From Todiramphus chloris collaris (lineage: Eukaryota; Chordata; Aves; Coraciiformes; Alcedinidae): DNA of 64,000 bases. The notes beneath the pieces were generated by a model. It made no database searches. It worked only from the letters and a program-made list of their open reading frames with translations, and had not been told where the DNA came from. The position numbers and the translations under genes are program-made. Below, one piece after another: positions 22,213-34,320 of the stretch (within the stretch, counting starts at the first letter, position 1; each line of letters opens with the position of its first letter). Location of the stretch: positions 27,459,208 through 27,523,207 of the forward strand of contig JANVCC010000021.1 of the NCBI GenBank assembly GCA_025345505.1, given 5' to 3'.

Positions 22213-25200
22213 GTAATGTATTTTTGAGGCTTTTCAAAAGTAATTTTATAAAAATAGAAGCGTTTGTTAAACTTGGTGGTTCTTTCCGCCCCCTCCCTGC
22301 TTTATTTGGAATGTTGTAGAGAAATATCTCTGAGATATTAGAGACAGTTTTGATGATGTATATAAATATCAAAGCATAAGTATGATTTAATTAATGTTGT
22401 TTATTGAAATAGTGGTAAGTGGTAATTGACAGTGTGACCAAAACATTATAACATGCTGAAAATGAAAGAATGCCACTAATTGTTAGGAAAGGCTTATAAT
22501 ATTGTTTTTGTGATTAGAAATGCCAGTTATTTGAAAGAAAATGTGGCAGCTCTTGGTGTGATAGGCTTTGTTTTCAGGCCCAGTGTTCTGAAGAAATGAA
22601 TTGTCTAAATGGGAATATAGACATGGAGGTGACCTCCTAATTCATTTATCTGCATGTATTTTCAGGACCAAAACTTGGAATAACAGTTCTGAATATACCT
22701 TTTCATTGTCTTAATTACTTTAGGTGGGGAAATTTTTTTTTTTTTTTTGGTAGCATCCTAGCTGTGTAAAATTCTGCCTCAGTGAGTAGGTAGAAATACT
22801 TCAGTTCTGTTATCATATGTGTGCGTACCTTCCTCAGAATTTTTGATTGGGATACATAAATTTGGTATTTTCCCATTTCATGTCCTGTAGGAAGTTGGAT
22901 CTAATATTCATTGTTAGAAAACATCTAATGCAGAGAGAATGACTTCAGTACTAATAGTAAGCAGCTAGCAGTTAGTGCTGAATTGTACAGGACTGTTCAC
23001 AGATGGCATCATCTGAGTGCAGATGCCTTTCAGTTAACTGAAAAAGTACATGGGATTTGCACAGAGTGGTGTAGCTACTGATTGTGCTTGGATGTGAAAT
23101 ACTGCTTGGTGAGAATTTGCTTTGTTACATCACAGAATGATTTTCAGCAGATAGAAAACCTTTAACGTTGGCCTACGTATTACTGTGTTTTGGAAGGGCA
23201 CTGTGAAGCGGTTGTGATTGCGTACGCATCAGCTATGTGACAATCTTGGAAAGGAAATTACTTTGCAGCAAGGTGGAGGTACTAGTTTGTTTCTGAGATT
23301 GACAGTTGTAGGAACCATCAGCATGTGGGTGGCTGGGGCACCTCTGCCTAATCGCATGTATTATTACTGCTTGATGCAATACCTGATAGGAACTGTTATC
23401 AAAGAGCTTGCCAGGTTTTTATCAGTGTCCAAATAAAGAAAATGGAATGACCTTCTAGTGTATCTTCTGTCTACGTTGCTTTGCACCAAGTGGTTTTTGA
23501 AAGATTTCAGATGCCCTTCACTGGTAGGGTGATAACTCTGTTTTTTTCTTGAACGTGTCCCTTCAGTTGTCCTTGGGGGTTGCAGAATGACCACTAGATT
23601 GCAGGAAATACTGAGTAGAGAGGATGATCACAAGAAAGTGGATGTAACACTGACTGGAAGTCTGTCAAAGCTGAAAACTCGGGGAGTTTTTTTGTAGGCA
23701 AAGAAAGACTGCATTTGGAAAATCGGGATTTTTTTTGTTTGTGTTCAGGCAGAAAATAAACATTTGTTAGATTTAGATCAGTTGCTGACAAGGTACCATG
23801 GCTTTTGGTAGGCTTAAAATTGATATTGTGATCAAGCTTTTTACTGTCTGTAGGCTTTCAAAGCTGTCACACCTACTGTATGGAAGTGGTGATTTGGAAA
23901 GCACATCCTTCATGTTTGGTGGGAAATCTACTGGAGGCACTGAAGTCGTGTTGTGTGTCCCTCCCTGCAAAGTATCCGTTGCATATCTGTTGTGGTATTA
24001 ATGATAAAGGTCCTGTCACATAGGTTATGATAATGCACTTAACCCTCCAGCAGCTCTGTGATACGAGCTGAGTCACTGTAAAAGGGAGCAGCTTTTTCAC
24101 ACAGTAAAGATTTTGTAAAATTCCTGCATTTTGATAAGGAACAATATAAAGAGGAAATGGGGTAGCCTCTGGACCCAGATGGACCTCCACTGGCTTATTA
24201 TTTGATGTGGATTGAGTATCTTGGAACAAACTGTTCAGCCGACACCTCACCATGCCAAATTTTACCAAACTGTTTAGAAGAGTGGTAAATTTACAGCAAA
24301 TGATCTTTAATTTCTGGTATGTACTTTTTGTAGGGAAAAGAATGATGCTGACAGAATCCCAGTGAGGTGGTTTGTGGTGTTGTTTTTTTGGGTTGGTTGG
24401 TTGGTTTTTTTTGACATTGTTTTTCATAAGGTGAAGTGTGGGGGGGGGAGAAGTAATAGTCTGCTTTTTTGTGAAGAGTGTATTTGATGCAGTCTTTTCT
24501 GAATTAAAAAAATGTTTTGTTTTAAGGTGGACAGTAGCAAGGAATCTGCAGAAGCAGCTTGTGATATTTTATCACAGCTTGTGAATTGCTCTCTGAAAAC
24601 ACTTGGGCTCATTTCAACTGCCCGGCCAAGCTTCATGGATTTACCAAAGGTATTTTAATATGTATATTTTTATATAGCAAAGTATTGCAGTGGTTCCTAC
24701 AGTATTTCTATAATTTTACAAATGTTTTTCTGTAAGAATATGAATCTTTGGTGAAGAAAACTGTATTACTGGGCTCTATTAAGGGGAAGAGCTGGGACAT
24801 TCTTTCATGTAAGATGGATAAATAAAGTTTCACTCATTCTCTGCATGGTGTGAAAGCTTAGTCTTGCTCTTGTTCTCCCAAGTCCTGTTCATTGACCTCA
24901 AGGTAATACTGAACAAGATGGTCCGAGTCAGGAGGTAGGCGATTCATGTCTGTGTTGTGTTGTGGGACTGTGGGAGACGTTTAGGAGACTAGTATAATCA
25001 TATGAGTGGTGAGGTTTTATCCATGGGGACTTGCTGTGTGGATAATATAGTCATTGAGCTGTCTTTAGAAAACAGTATGATCGTGGCTTTCAGTAGTTCA
25101 TGTCACACAGTCAAGTGTTGAATTCTAAGGCAAAATGCACTGTATTTCTGAAATTTTCTGTCAGATTTCTACTTTTCATGTTTACCAAAAATTGGATTTT

Positions 25201-28200
25201 GTTAGAAGACATCTAGTCTAGAAGACAGCAAATCTCATATATGTATTTCTAAACAAGAACTCCCGCTTTTGAGGTAGAAATGTATTACTGCTGAGGATCA
25301 GGAGAATGGTTGGGGTAATCTGGGCTGCTTATATTATGGCAGGGACATCTTAGATGTCTGGCAGCTGCAAGCCTCAATTCCTGAATCCAGTTCATGCGTA
25401 TGTGAAGGGCCAGATAACAGCTAGACTATTAGCTGGATCTTGGTGACATCATTGCTGATGATGGTAACAAGGACAGGGAAGAAGTAGGTGTAGCCTCAGG
25501 AGAGGAAGTAGGCTATGGGATTTAAAACAAGGTTAGTACAGAAGGATTATTAATTATTATCTTTGTCAGTGATCACGGCAGCATCATGTAGTCCTCTTGA
25601 ATATGTATTTTTAATTCTTAATTTTCAAAGATTTTCCAGATCTTGTGTGTTGTGGTGTTTGGTTTGGTTTTGGTGCTTGGCTGGTTTGGGTTGGTTTTGT
25701 TTTTTTTTCGGGGGTGGTGGTGTGGTGTGGGGTTTTTTTGGGAGAGGGGGTTGGGTTTTTTTTTTGTTTTTTTTTAATTTGGATTTGGGGATGGGTGGGT
25801 TGTCTGGTTGCTTTTAATTTGGTGTTTCACTTTGTTTTTTTCTTTTCCAGTGTTCTTTCATAAGAAAACCTTAATGTAGTGAAAACAGTCCTCAGGCTAC
25901 ATGTGTTAGCAGTACTTTTTCCTTTCAGCTCTTGCATATTGTATTATTTCTTAATGTGAATGCTGGTTTAGCTCTCTTAGTTTTTGTTGGAGGGATATGT
26001 TATGGTCCTCTTCAGCTTGCTGAATAATTATTTGTAGTTGTTCATGCTACGGTTTTATTTAGCTCCAAGGCTTCTAAAACACAGGCTTTTTTTTATCCTA
26101 ACAGGTTCACATGTGGCCTTTAAAAACATAATTAAAATGAGCCCAAATAATTTGTCTTGATATTTACCACTCCAATGATACTGTCACTGGGATATGTTAA
26201 CGCCAGGAATAATTTTTAAAGAACAGAATTGGACCATGAATAAGTTCTTCTACTAATGGGAAGCCATTAGTAACAGGCCTATTGGATGAGAAGCAGGCAA
26301 AGATTAATGGTTAACACTACACAATTATTTTCTCCTGCTCATTAGGCTGTAGAAAGTCTGAGCTACTTTGCATTATCTTCACTGGCCTTCTTCTGATGTC
26401 AAATAACATGACATCTGGCAAATACTTGTAAATCACACTTAGCATTGTGTCACCTGGTCTTTTCACTAAGCACATTGTGCATGATTTTTTTTTTAAGAAT
26501 CCTAATATAGGCTACATATGTGTCAATATTCAAAAGGCATTAATTTCCCAGCTTTTAGGTTTTGAGATGCTGTTTTCCATTAGCTCTTCAAACTGGTTTT
26601 TGTAAATGTGGCTAACTTTCTTTGCCTTTCTATTTAAAAGCCTTCTTGGTGGAGGGGATTACATTCTAAAAACAGAAAATCACACAATGCTAAGACTCCT
26701 GTAATACAGAGTGGAAATATTATTTAAACACCTTTTCTTTAGCAGGTAACTTTATACTCGGTGTATTGTCAGTATCGATGGGAGTGGTCCCTAAATGCCT
26801 AATGCTTCCAGTTTGAACTTTGCTTCCATTTGTGAGAACTGACCTTGGTAGTCTGTTACTGTGAAAATATCAGTTCCTGCTGTAAATCTAATCGTGTGAG
26901 TTTTAGTAAAACTGCAGGCATGCTGCGTAGGAATGGCAAATGCTGTTGCCAGGCCTTCTCTCGTATAACTCTGTTCAGGATTCTACTTGCACATGTGCCT
27001 CAGGGTGAAAAAGTATTGAAAGCATAGTAGGTAATTTTATGGGATATTTAATGTAGCGCATGGAGGAAATAGGGTGTGGTTTTTTGTTGGGTTTTTTTTT
27101 AAGCCTTCTATTGAGTCAATCTTATAAGAAATTATGAAGATAAGTTAATTATTCACTTCCTTTGTACCATCAATGATTTCTACAAGCACTGCTGTATTTG
27201 CTCCTTAGTCTGTGTTCTCAAGGTGTCCTGGGCTCTCTTTACTGGTAGGTTTCAGTGGTTACATAAAAATGCTGAGAAGCAACCTTGAGCACTGGACCTA
27301 CATTATCTCTGCTGCTTAATTGGTAATTAATTGATCACCTGCTGCTTGGCTGTGTTTGGATTGCTTCAGTTCACTTTCCAAGATAAATCCATTCAAACCA
27401 TGAATACTCTGTGTGAGTGGTAGGCAGGCAGTGGTACCTTTGGCTTTGGATACATCTTAACAGTCCGGGATTGCCACTTGACTGTTCTCACCTCACCAGT
27501 GCAGCACAACTCATCACATGGGAATTCCTGTTCTAGCAGATGCTTCTTTTAGAGCGTGACTTATAATTTATCCTCAAAACTTGAGCTTCTAGGCTTTCTC
27601 TTTGCTTGTGGTCTTACTACAGTTTTGTGTAGTGGATTTTCCTGGGTCAGGTTCTTGGTTTATGTTTAATGTTAAGACTTTCTGATTTGCCAAATACATA
27701 GTCTGATAGCAGAAAAAGATTATACTTCCTCGACTCAAAAATATGTCAGTTTTAGTGTGAATTTTTAATTATGCAATATCAAAAGAATGCTTTTTCAGCA
27801 AATGCTGTCAATAAGTAATAGAAAGCTAGGACTGCTGTGTACAGTGTAAAACCACTGAGATTTTTATTTCAGATACTACTGTTTCATTTAAACTTTTTTT
27901 TTCTTCCAGTCTCACTTCATTTCTGCACTGACAGTGGTGTTTGTGAACTCCAAATCCCTTTCTTCACTTAAGATTGATGATACACCAGTAGATGATCCAT
28001 CTCTCAAAGTGCTAGTGGCTAACAACAGCGACACACTCAAACTGTTGAAAATGAGCAGTTGTCCTCATGTTTCTCCAGCTGGTAAGCCACTGTGTTTTGT
28101 TTTGTGACTTTTTGTTTTGTCATTGTTGGGGGTTTTTTTTGTTATGTTTTTTGGTTTGTTTTGAATGTATGCATTAAATTCTGTCTGAAACCAGCAAACT

Positions 28201-31200
28201 CCTGGAAAAAAAACAGGTGGAGAGAGTGTGAGCATGAATGTGGTATCTACAGCAACTGTCACTAAGTAAAATACTATTCAGCTGATTATAAATCCATCCA
28301 TCCCCACCACTTGCAGAGTGACTACTGAGCTAATAATAAAATAGCGTATGTCTGTTCTGGGCAAATAACTAACTTCTTGTGGAACTTAAGAGTATGTATT
28401 AACTTGGTAGTGCCCTCCTGCAATGACTATTACAGTATTTCAATATAATTAACCTTTTTTGGAACGTGACTTCCTTTTCCATAATTCATTATGTATGGGT
28501 TTTGAGGGTTGCAGTGTCATGGATTATGAAGATGCTGGCTTAGTCATTCTAAAAAATCAGTTGACTCTTTTGCTGAGAATAACTGCACACAGCTTCAAGA
28601 AAGGGGAGATGAGACTGAGCTGTGCAGAACTTTTGCCATTACCAAATGTACTTCATTAACAGTCCAAGTGTGTTTGTAGCAAGAATGAAGCCATCTTATA
28701 TGAGAATGAAATCACTCAAGATTGTTGAAGTTCATAGAATTAACGTTTGTGGAAGATTTATGCAATGCATAGCAAGCTTAAAATTGATTCACAGCCTATC
28801 AACACGTTTTTTTTCACTGGAAAATGGAAAAGGAATTGTAAATGAGATGCTGTCAACTTAGTTCAGTTCCTCTTCTGAGGATGAGTAGAAACTACTGCAG
28901 TCATCATAACTTTCTTCATGCAAATACATTTCAGCTCTAAATACTAGGTATATTTTATGTAAAATTCACCAGCAGGACTTCTTGTATGTGGGGAAAATGA
29001 TACCACAGCAGATACCACTGGAACATGATTTCCTTCAAAGCTTTGTAACTGTAGATAGGGGGTTTAAATTAACTCGGGTGACTGGTTTTTTTCTGCCTTT
29101 ACAAACTCGCTTGAGAATTCTCATGCCTGAGAAGTACAGGACCCATAATGTGTCTTGCAGGAGGAAGAGGACCGAGCAGTAATTGGTAGGTAGGAAAAGA
29201 GAATGATTTCCTTGGACATGGATCTGAGAGCAGCCTGTCAGTTCTAGCAGACTTTGCTGGCTCATGGCTAATCCTTATGAGAAGGTTTTGTGGAAAATCA
29301 TCACTTGATATGGGAGAGAGTGTGTGTTTATGAAGGTGTGTGACTGGTGTGTTCTGATTCGTGTATCTTGTACAGTGTGTTAAACTGAAGGAATAATGGG
29401 TAAGACATGGCAGCGCCTGCTTAAGGAACAAGGGCACAGCTACTATTGTCTTTCATGGTGCGGATGTGACTAGAACGGGATCAGATGCAATAGTGCTGAA
29501 ACCAGAGAGTGCTAAGCAAATATCAGGAGAATCTGATTGCTTAGTTCAGGTATGGGTGTGCCTTGAGAGGGAGAAAAATATGGAACAAAAGAAAGGAGCT
29601 AGTATGGCAGGTAGTTGGCTTCAGAGGAGGCAGGCTGCAAAATGACACTTGAAGAAAAATGAGAAAGTCTGAGCACTAAGATATACTTGGAGTGGTTTTG
29701 GTTTTTTTTTTTTCTAATGGGAACATTATAATTAGCAGGCTGCTGTAAACGTAAAAGAACTTCAAACTAACCAAAAGGGCCATGAGTTATGCAAAACTAA
29801 TTACTTATAGATGCACTTAAAATGGTATAACATGCCTTCAAATTGCAGTTGGTGGGGAGGGAATTTTGTTACTAGATTAGTTCTTAAGAAATTTGTTAGT
29901 GAAGGGGCAGAGAAGAGTAATTCAAGTAGTGCAAGTGAGACTCCACTACTGTGGGGAAAGAAAGGAAAAAAAGAGTGACACCAAACTGACACTTGCTTCC
30001 AAGGGTTGCTCTGAATAATCCCTAAGTTACTGTACAAGGATAAAAGGGGCACATTTGGCTTAGGGCCAGTGAAACAAAGGCAGGGCTGTATTTCTGTCTA
30101 TCTTTCTGAGCATATCTGAAGTTTCTTTCTTACTGTTTCCCCTCTGCACTTTTAACTTGCAGTAGAACTGCCACAGTACCTTGTAAAAGAAAATAATGGT
30201 TATGTTTAAACCCATGTAAATGTGCTGCTGTTTATTACTTAAAATATTAACTGTTGAAATGGGGAACTGAAAGCATTTTTGTAAAGGCTGTATTTCTTCC
30301 CTGCTTTGGGGGTAGAGGATTGCTTTTCTTTGAAGGAGGGTTTGGGGAGAAGTGGATATAGAGAGTAGCTGCATCAGCAGTTTACTAGAGGGATTTTTTT
30401 TTTTTTTTTTTTTTTCCATGCAAATCTGTGCTGTATGCTGTATATGTGCTTCACCTCTCAGTGACACAAAGGTTTAGACAGTGTGTAGGCTTGGTCTGTG
30501 AGCATACTACTGGCAGCATGGGCTCCATGGAGGCCCTCCAGCAGATAGCTGTCTACACTGTGTTTGTTTTCAGTTCTATATGCAGGATCTACAATTTCAT
30601 TGCCAGTATGTGTTGCAGATATCTAGTCCTAGACCCGTAAAAGGTTGCAGCAAGTGCACTAGTTAATGAGGTACACTTCAAGTTAACAAAGAGTATTTGT
30701 TGAAGGATGGCAGTCTGGATTAGGAGCTGGTTTGCATGCTTAATTTCTAGCAAACTGTTCTGAAACTGGGTAGTGATGAGACAGTATATTTGAATCTTGA
30801 AACTATTTAAAATATTTCATGTGTCAGCAGACCTAGGTGTTACAAAGCAGGATGTCTGAGTCCACTTACATGGACTGGTCATAGTAGCTGTTGCTGTAAG
30901 AACAACTGTTTGTTATTATTTCCAGACAGGAAATGATCTCTAGAATGTGAAGAATGTACACAGACATTTGTACTTATGCATAGTTGTTCTAATTTTGTAC
31001 TCTGGTCTCTAAAAAAAATACGGATTTTCACTTCATCTTGGGTTCCATCCTGTCCTCTTCTGAATGAAATAATGAGTATGCTTACATATATAAACCCTCT
31101 TTACAGGAGATCATTGCAGTAAGAGTTGGATTAGAATTCTGTTCACCTAAATTCTGCTGGGTTGGGTTTTGGTTTTTTGTTTGTTTGTTTTTATTTAGCA

Positions 31201-33018
31201 AACTTTTAATATTTGAAGTGACGGTATTTGATATAGTTGGAAGAGCTGCTGCTGCGTGTGTTCTCGTAGCTCCTCAGGTGGAAAATGCTTACTTTTTTTG
31301 GTGCATATATTCAGTTTTTAAGCAAGTGTTTTCAGACTCAGTATAGACTTCTGAGTTTGATAAATGCATCTTAAAATAACTGCTGTCTTTCTATATTTCT
31401 TCCCATTGCTTGAAAGCTACAGTGTATTGAGCTCAGGTTTTCCAGTTGCATATTAAATGCTATGTTCTTATCTCTTCTGCTAATGGAAGGACCATATCCT
31501 GAATTTCACAGTGTTTTCTGGGTCACATGAAATGCAAAAGATTGTATGCTTTTTTTTTTTTTTTTTTTTTAAGTGCTGTTACCAGTGTGTTACTGTTGCC
31601 TGTATCTGCAAATAGGAGGAGTGGAAACCTTATAAACTGAACAGAATTCTTTTTGTTAATGTCTTTGTCTTCTGCCTTCCGTGAGCAGCAGGTTATATTG
31701 ATTCATTAAAGGGAGAGTCTGAAAATGGCTATTGTAGGAATTAGTGCTCCCAGGTTTTAGTGTTTTCCCTGGTTTTTGCTGTCACTTTTCCAAATATAAA
31801 TATTTATACATTGCTGGAAAGAACAAATACTGGCAGCATTAACTTCTGTAGGTAAGATGAATGCTAGACTTTAATTTACATTCGCTTTCCTCAGGTGACA
31901 GATTCCATTCATGGCTGTTCTGTCAGACACAGCAGAGGACAGCGGTTCTTCCAGAGCAGGTTAGGGAAATACTTTTATTGGGAGCAAGCACCTTTTGCAG
32001 AAATGAATTTGAGTTTATGCAGTCTTACAACATAGCAGAGCAGTCAGAGTATACTAGTTAAGTACTTGTCACATGAGAACTCCCACAAGAAACTATACAA
32101 TGCAAAGTGTTAATTTCCTTAGTAAAATAGTGGTGTCATCACACAGTATGTGTATCTTACCTGGTAGGTACAAAAGTCACAAGGTCATGCTTATGTCAAA
32201 AAGATTCACGTTCTGGTTGTCCAGTGTGACTGGATTTTAGGTCTTCATTGCATGTTGACATACGTGGTCTTTGCACCCTCTCGACACGTGAAAACAAACC
32301 CACGCTTCCATTTCTTTTTCAGTTATTAACATGTTTGTCTGCGTAACACCTTTCATAACATTCTCCCTTCCCAGGTATCCTCTGTGTGGCTGACCAGTGT
32401 CATGGCTTACGTGAGCTGGCGCTGAACTACCACCTGCTGAGCGATGAGCTTCTGCTTGCTTTGTCTTCTGAAAAACACGTCAGATTGGAACACTTGCGCA
32501 TTGATGTTGTCAGCGAAAATCCTGGACAGACTCAGTTCCACACGATTCAGAAGAGCAGCTGGGACGCTTTCATCAAGCATTCTCCTAAAGTAAATCTAGT
32601 AATGTACTTCTTCTTGTACGAAGAAGAGTTTGACCCGTTCTTTCGTTACGAAATACCTGTCACTCACCTTTATTTTGGAAGATCAGTAAGCAAAGATGTA
32701 CTTGGCCGCGTTGGGATGACGTGTCCTCGCTTGGTTGAGCTGGTGGTGTGCGCCAATGGATTGCGGCCGCTGGATGAGGAGCTGATCCGGATTGCAGAAC
32801 GTTGCAAGTACCTGTCAGCCGTTGGCCTGGGAGAATGTGAAGTTTCTTGCAGTGCCTTTGTTGAGTTCGTGAAGATGTGTGGTGGTCGTCTCTCTCAGCT
32901 TTCCATTATGGAGGAAGTTCTGATTCCTGATCAGAAGTACAGCTTGGAGCAGATTCATTGGGAAGTTTCAAAGCATCTCGGTAGAGTCTGGTTCCCGGAC
33001 ATGATGCCCACATGGTAA
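21850..33018 (+). CDS. FBXL3: FBXL3, F-box/LRR protein that targets cryptochromes for degradation
   Basis: Substrate receptor of an SCF ubiquitin ligase. FBXL3 binds CRY1/CRY2 in the nucleus and sets circadian period. Coding exons are 21850-22212, 24527-24649, 27910-28081 and 32375-33018, with phases 0, 0 and 1. The product is 433 residues against 428 in human; the extra residues are in the poorly conserved Ser/Glu/Lys-rich N-terminus. The F-box spans about residues 38-85 ([20 protein letters not shown]); leucine-rich repeats fill the rest. The C-terminal Trp of the human protein, which enters the cryptochrome FAD pocket, is kept (MMPTW-stop). The cysteine of the mouse After-hours mutation (C358) is present at bird position 363. 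The residue matching mouse I364 (Overtime) is Val. It is convergent with CLN5. Confidence 0.98.
24527..24649 (+). CDS. FBXL3: FBXL3 coding exon 2: early LRRs
   Basis: 41 codons, [18 protein letters not shown] to FMDLPK. The acceptor is TTTTAAG and the donor GTATTTT. Confidence 0.95.
25643..25825 (+). repeat. G/T-rich low-complexity tract in an FBXL3 intron
   Basis: Long irregular G/T sequence (GGTTTGGTTTTGG types) almost free of A and C on the plus strand. Its complement is of the same type as the A/C tracts upstream of FBXL3. Confidence 0.85.
27910..28081 (+). CDS. FBXL3: FBXL3 coding exon 3: central LRRs
   Basis: 57 codons plus 1 base, [16 protein letters not shown] to CPHVSPAG. The acceptor is a textbook TTCTTCCAG and the donor GTAAGC. 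Confidence 0.96.
32375..33018 (+). CDS. FBXL3: FBXL3 last coding exon: C-terminal LRRs and tail
   Basis: Starts after CCTTCCCAG, completes a split Gly codon, and reads [14 protein letters not shown] through WFPDMMPTW to TAA. About half of the protein, including the cryptochrome-contacting LRRs and tail, is in this exon. Confidence 0.97.
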
Positions 33019-34320
33019 AGTCCTTAAAAGACTTCAGGGCAGATGGAATAGCACCTTAAACCCAACCTTACCCTACTGCTATTTACTGTATATAAGCTTA
33101 TTTAATGCTATAATTTTTACTATAAGCTACTTAATTGTTTGATTGGAAAATTAACTTTTCATTCAGAAATGATTTATGAAATCCAAATTCAAAAATAGAA
33201 GTCATGGATAGCTCCAACCCCCTTTTTTTCATCCAAACAAAACCCTGCTTTCTGTCTTAGATTTGGTCTCTCTCATTGACCATGACCTCAAACTTGTATG
33301 GAAATAAGATATATTTAAAATGCCATAATGCACCTGCAAAATACCAGTTTTAATATGCTGTCCTCTTTTGATTTAGATACTAGTGTTGGACATGACCAGA
33401 TTTAATCTTGGAAAACAAACAAAACCCCACCAAACTTCCGTGCTTCTGTTGCAGACTGTAGCATTTCTACATCCAGTCTGTAGCTGACAGAATTATAAGG
33501 AGTATTTATCAGGCTGTGAAATACACACATTCTTTTATATGAAAGTTATAAAAGGCAGGAGCAATATGCAATAATATAATTTACGTATTTAAAATACCAA
33601 GTTTGATACCTTATTGAACAGATTGTTAGATCCATCTAAAATGTATGAAGAGTGCAAACAAATAGCAATGTGAGCTACCAAATATGGGGGGGGTGGGGGT
33701 GTTTTGGGTTTTTGTTTGTTTTTTCCCCCTCTATGCATTTTAACGTAGTTTGCTTCTGGGGTCTCAGATCTGTGTCTAAACCTGTTTTAAGGTACTTTGT
33801 TCAGCTCAGGAAGCGAAAGCATTCTGGGGAAAAATGTAGATACATTGTATTTAAAAACATATTGGAGTTAATGAGCTTTTCTTGCACGTTAACGAGTTTC
33901 ACAGCATATGGTTGGATAGAATACTGTACAGTTTATTAAATGAACCCTGCAGTGTTAAATGTGATGACGTGGGTGTGAACAACGTGAGACGAGAAAGTTA
34001 AAATACAAATGGTGACCAAGAACCTTTTAACAAACTCTTAGATTCTTTGGCTGCTTTCTATTGGAGAGAAACTACATTGTAACAGTTGCTTAAGCTGTAT
34101 AAACTAATTATATACTGTAAATCTGTTTCAGAAATGTTTCTGTATAAAGTGAATGTTTGATAGATAATCATTTTGTATACCTTTAATTCAGCTACTTCAA
34201 TTATTTCGTAATATTTAAAAACCTAAAAGCCGTAAACTTGCGTGAAGTAGAGCAATAGGCAGAAAATTGTTTTGAATATTTGGTAAATCAGTTTTATTAA
34301 AGAAAGTTTTTAGTCTGTAA
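33019..34320 (+). other. FBXL3: FBXL3 3' untranslated region (likely extent)
   Basis: A/T-rich, with candidate ATTAAA signals at 33935-33940 and 34296-34301. The true end is not visible; transcription could run further toward 34.9 kb. Confidence 0.5.

Larger units (their letters stand above)
17954..32374 (+). other. FBXL3 introns
   Basis: Four introns: about 17954-21848, 22213-24526, 24650-27909 and 28082-32374. No further exon, RNA gene or intact mobile element was seen. They contain T runs (30399-30416, 31551-31572) and G/T-rich tracts near 18595-18645, 24365-24415, 25643-25825 and 28095-28162. Confidence 0.65.

Noticed and set aside
23873-24427. 184-codon minus-strand open frame inside an FBXL3 intron
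   Set aside because: It begins in the complement of a G/T low-complexity tract and has no recognisable domain.
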